From: Lachnospiraceae bacterium
GTDB lineage: Bacteria; Bacillota; Clostridia; Lachnospirales; Lachnospiraceae
Assembly: GCA_017958585.1 (NCBI GenBank)
Contig: JAGDCK010000277.1
Location: 1 to 7,482 of the forward strand
Length of the DNA stretch: 7,482 nucleotides
Reading direction: 5' to 3'
The notes beneath the pieces were generated by a model, which did not search any database, was not told where the DNA came from, and saw nothing but the letters and a program-made list of their open reading frames with translations. This document shows, piece after piece, positions 4,999 to 7,482 of this stretch (the stretch's first letter is position 1; every line of letters starts with the position of its first letter). The position numbers were made by a program, and so were the translations under genes.

Positions 4999-6558
4999 AT
5001 GTCATACACAGCGCTATACAGAAAATTCCGTCCCGCTCTTTTTTCGGATGTAAAGGGACAGGATCATATAGTGACGACGCTTAAGAACCAGATAAGGACC
5101 GGACGTATCGGTCATGCATATCTTTTTACCGGAACCCGTGGAACCGGTAAGACTTCGGTGGCAAAAATATTTGCAAAGACGGTGAACTGCGAAAACCCCA
5201 CAGAGGATGGCCCCTGTGGGGAGTGCCGTATTTGCAAAGCCATCGCTGCCGGAGCCAGCATGAATGTGATCGAGATCGATGCCGCTTCAAATAACGGTGT
5301 CGACAACATCAGAGAGATTGTGGAGGAAGTGTCATATTCACCGGCTGAGGGCAAGTACAAAGTCTATATCATAGACGAGGTGCATATGCTTTCGATCGGT
5401 GCTTTTAATGCACTTTTAAAGACTTTGGAGGAGCCCCCTTCATATGTTATCTTTATCCTGGCTACCACGGAGGTTCACAAGCTCCCCATCACAATTTTAT
5501 CAAGGTGCCAGCGATATGATTTTAAGCGTATCACCATCGATTCCATAACGGCCAGGATGAAGCATCTGGTGGAAGTTGAAAACGTGCAGGTGGAGGAGAA
5601 GGCTCTTCGCTTTATAGCAAAGGCGGCGGACGGTTCCATGCGTGATGCCTTAAGTCTTCTTGACCAGTGCATAGCTTTTAATCTGGGAGAGGAACTTACC
5701 TACGACAAGGTATTGGATGTGCTTGGAGCAGTGGATACGGAAGTGTTCAGCAGGCTCCTTAGAAACGTTCTGGACAGAAATGTCCTCGGATGTATTAGTA
5801 TATTGGAAGAGATCGTAATGCAGGGAAGGGAACTTACTCAGTTTGTGACAGACTTTACCTGGTATCTGAGAAACCTTTTGCTGGTTAAGGCTTCCGATGA
5901 ACTGGAAAACGTGATCGACATGTCCACGGACAATCTGAAGCGCCTTAAGGAAGAGGCAGAGATAATAGATAATGACAGGATTGTCAGATTTATCCGCATT
6001 TTTTCGGATGTGTCCGGACAGATAAAATATGCTAACCAGAAGCGTATATTGGTGGAGATAGCCCTTATCAAACTCTGTAAACCCGATATGGAGATCAACG
6101 AGGATGCCTTGATCGACAGGATCAGGCAGGTGGAAGAGAAATGTGAAAACGGCGTGATGGTCGCTCCCGCAAATTTTAACATGGGGGATTCCACTGCCCC
6201 GGCAGCGCCGAAAGAGAGACCAAAGCTTGACAGAGCCGTGCCGGATGATATCCGTGAAGTGGTTCAGAAATGGCCTGCCATAGTCGGAGAGGCACCTGGA
6301 TATTTAAAGAGCTATTTAAAGGCCGCAAAACTGTCTTTGTCAAATGACAATTCACTCATGATAGTGCTTGACGAGCCCATGGCATATGATACTTTGAACA
6401 CGGACACCCACAGACAGGAGATACTGGATCTTTTGGCGGACTACTCCGGAAAAGAGATTCCCATCACCCTTCAGCAGGTGGAAAGCAGACAGCAGTTCCA
6501 AAACACATATGTTGATCTCAGTGAGATCATAAATATGGAGATCGAGGAAGAAGATTAG
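4999..6558 (+). CDS. dnaX: DNA polymerase III subunit gamma/tau
   Basis: A 519-residue AAA+ clamp-loader ATPase that, with HolA- and HolB-type subunits, loads the sliding clamp at the replication fork. It opens with the family signature SYTALYRKFRPALFSDVKGQ. Walker A GTRGTGKTS is at 45-53 (K51). The zinc-binding cysteines are C64, C73, C76 and C79. Walker B is IIDEVH (124-129), and the sensor 1/arginine-finger region is TTEVHKLPITILSRCQR (156-172, SRC at 168-170). An AAA+ lid and collar domain follow, to about residue 370. The C-terminal 140 residues are less conserved and include a Pro/Ala linker near residues 394-408, corresponding to a short tau region that would contact the polymerase and helicase. 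I see no convincing A-rich slippery heptamer near the collar/tau boundary, so only one product is predicted. A 42-base gap separates it from ybaB. Confidence 0.98.
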   Translation: MSYTALYRKFRPALFSDVKGQDHIVTTLKNQIRTGRIGHAYLFTGTRGTGKTSVAKIFAKTVNCENPTEDGPCGECRICKAIAAGASMNVIEIDAASNNGVDNIREIVEEVSYSPAEGKYKVYIIDEVHMLSIGAFNALLKTLEEPPSYVIFILATTEVHKLPITILSRCQRYDFKRITIDSITARMKHLVEVENVQVEEKALRFIAKAADGSMRDALSLLDQCIAFNLGEELTYDKVLDVLGAVDTEVFSRLLRNVLDRNVLGCISILEEIVMQGRELTQFVTDFTWYLRNLLLVKASDELENVIDMSTDNLKRLKEEAEIIDNDRIVRFIRIFSDVSGQIKYANQKRILVEIALIKLCKPDMEINEDALIDRIRQVEEKCENGVMVAPANFNMGDSTAPAAPKERPKLDRAVPDDIREVVQKWPAIVGEAPGYLKSYLKAAKLSLSNDNSLMIVLDEPMAYDTLNTDTHRQEILDLLADYSGKEIPITLQQVESRQQFQNTYVDLSEIINMEIEEED

Positions 6559-6600
6559 TTTTTAATATAAATATTTGTATTCAGAAAGGATTATAGAAAA

Positions 6601-6945
6601 ATGGCAAAACGCGGAGGATTCCCGGGAGGAGCAATGCCCGGAAACATGAACAATTTGATGAAGCAGGCTCAGAGAATGCAGAGGCAGATGGAAGAGGGCC
6701 AGAAGGAACTTGAGACAAAGGAGTTTACAGCCACAACAGGTGGCGGTGCCGTAAGTGTTACCGTAAGCGGTAAAAAGGAAGTGCTCAGTGTAAAACTTGA
6801 CCCCGAGATCGTGGACCCGGATGATGTGGAGACACTTCAGGATACCATCGTTGCAGCTGTCAATGAAGCAATGAAGCAGGCAGAGGAAGCGTCAAACGCT
6901 CTCATGGGCAAGATGACAGGAGGCCTTGGAGGATTCGGTTTCTAG
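6601..6945 (+). CDS. ybaB: YbaB/EbfC family nucleoid-associated protein
   Basis: A 114-residue small DNA-binding protein, the normal family length. The start is Gly-rich (GGFPGGAMPGNMNNLMKQAQ), followed by a charged helix rich in Gln and Met (QRMQRQMEEGQKELETKEF, about 27-45). Next comes the beta-strand core with GGGAVSVTVSGKKEVLSVKLDPE and a C-terminal helix ending in a glycine-rich GGLGGFGF tail. Family members form dimers that bind DNA with little sequence preference and act as nucleoid or recombination-associated factors. The ATG at 6601 has AAAGGA at 6585-6590. The AT-rich 42-base gap upstream (6559-6600) holds TATAAA-like sequence but no clear -35, so an internal promoter is only possible. 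It sits between dnaX and recR, the classic conserved order. Confidence 0.97.
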   Translation: MAKRGGFPGGAMPGNMNNLMKQAQRMQRQMEEGQKELETKEFTATTGGGAVSVTVSGKKEVLSVKLDPEIVDPDDVETLQDTIVAAVNEAMKQAEEASNALMGKMTGGLGGFGF

Positions 6946-6946
6946 G

Positions 6947-7482
6947 ATGGAACTATACAGCGGATATATCAATAAATTAATAGATGAACTTGCCGCTCTT
7001 CCCGGCATTGGAAGCAAGTCTGCTCAAAGGCTTGCTTTTCATTTGATAAATATGCCAAAGGACAGGGTTGATCATCTGGCAAATGTGATGATGGAGGCAA
7101 AGGCCAACGTCAGATATTGCAGGGAGTGCTTTACCCTGACGGATGCAGAGGTTTGTCCCGTCTGTGCCAACGCCCGCAGAAATCATGGAATCATCATGGT
7201 GGTTGAGAATGCAAGGGATTTGGCGGCATATGAAAAGACGGGTAAATACGAGGGCGTTTATCACGTGCTCCACGGAGCCATCTCTCCCATGCTTGGCATC
7301 GGACCAAAGGATATCAAACTGGCAGAGCTTATGAAGAGACTGGAGGGGGATGTGGATGAAGTCATAATCGCCACCAACTCAAGCCTCGAGGGAGAGACAA
7401 CTGCAATGTATATCAGCAAACTTATAAAGCCTACAGGCATAAAGGTCACCAGGATCGCCAGCGGGGTTCCTGTTGGAGGAGA
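6947..7482 (+). CDS. recR: Recombination mediator protein RecR, 5' part (cut by window end)
   Basis: The open frame runs from the ATG at 6947 to the window edge without a stop, giving 178 of about 200 residues. RecR works with RecO (and RecF) to load RecA on single-stranded DNA at gaps. The helix-hairpin-helix motif is LAALPGIGSKSAQRLAFHL (15-33). Zinc-finger cysteines are C58, C61, C70 and C73. The Toprim domain follows with IIMVVENARDLAAYEKTG and the typical HVLHGAISPMLGIGP and TNSSLEGETTAMYI segments. IASGVPVGG lies at the window edge. The start is separated by a single base from the ybaB stop; GGAGG at 6928-6932 is rather far (14 bases), so translation is probably coupled. Met replaces the Cys often seen in the ICVVE motif, as in other clostridial RecR proteins to my recollection. 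Confidence 0.98.
   Translation, partial: MELYSGYINKLIDELAALPGIGSKSAQRLAFHLINMPKDRVDHLANVMMEAKANVRYCRECFTLTDAEVCPVCANARRNHGIIMVVENARDLAAYEKTGKYEGVYHVLHGAISPMLGIGPKDIKLAELMKRLEGDVDEVIIATNSSLEGETTAMYISKLIKPTGIKVTRIASGVPVGG

Noticed and set aside
4999..6558. Programmed frameshift in dnaX making a separate gamma product
   Set aside because: I looked for an A-rich slippery heptamer with a following hairpin near the collar/tau boundary. Runs such as GCAAAACTG near 6325 do not fit X XXY YYZ, so it is not supported.
7190..7215. Met in place of Cys in the RecR ICVVE motif as a damaging change
   Set aside because: The surrounding Toprim and zinc-finger motifs are intact, and the IMVVE form is, to my knowledge, common in Lachnospiraceae RecR.

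Overview
The window looks like chromosomal DNA from a Gram-positive anaerobe of the class Clostridia, most likely Lachnospiraceae. This is inferred from strong AGGAGG-type ribosome binding sites, moderate G+C genes separated by AT-rich gaps, the polyamine gene set, the sequence style of RecR and the small nucleoid protein, and a tRNA gene without an encoded CCA end. No transposase, integrase, phage gene or CRISPR array is visible. I see housekeeping and biosynthetic loci rather than a clearly new system.

Left half (1-3526, + strand): a polyamine operon. It holds the 3' end of a carboxy(nor)spermidine dehydrogenase gene, then nspC (carboxynorspermidine/carboxyspermidine decarboxylase), aguA (agmatine deiminase) and aguB (N-carbamoylputrescine amidase, probably starting at a TTG). 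AguA and AguB turn agmatine into putrescine. The dehydrogenase joins putrescine to aspartate semialdehyde to give carboxyspermidine, and NspC decarboxylates that to spermidine. Together they form an S-adenosylmethionine-independent route from agmatine to spermidine. An arginine decarboxylase that makes agmatine is expected upstream but lies outside the window.

Middle (3527-3915): a compact convergent/divergent junction. A GC-rich hairpin sits directly after aguB. It is followed by a tRNA T-arm-like relic on the + strand, a bidirectional terminator, and a tRNA-Ser(CGA) gene on the - strand. An AT-rich spacer then carries a tRNA promoter pointing left and a pfk promoter pointing right. The T-arm relic, terminator and tRNA-Ser 3' end form one extended imperfect inverted repeat, the most unusual structure in the window.

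Right half (3916-7482, + strand): a second, tightly packed gene set. A 6-phosphofructokinase of the mixed ATP/PPi group is followed by dnaX (DNA polymerase III gamma/tau), a YbaB/EbfC nucleoid-associated protein gene and recR, which is cut by the window end. The dnaX-ybaB-recR order is widely conserved in bacteria. The phosphofructokinase stop codon overlaps the dnaX ribosome binding site, so a glycolytic gene appears to lead a replication/repair operon.
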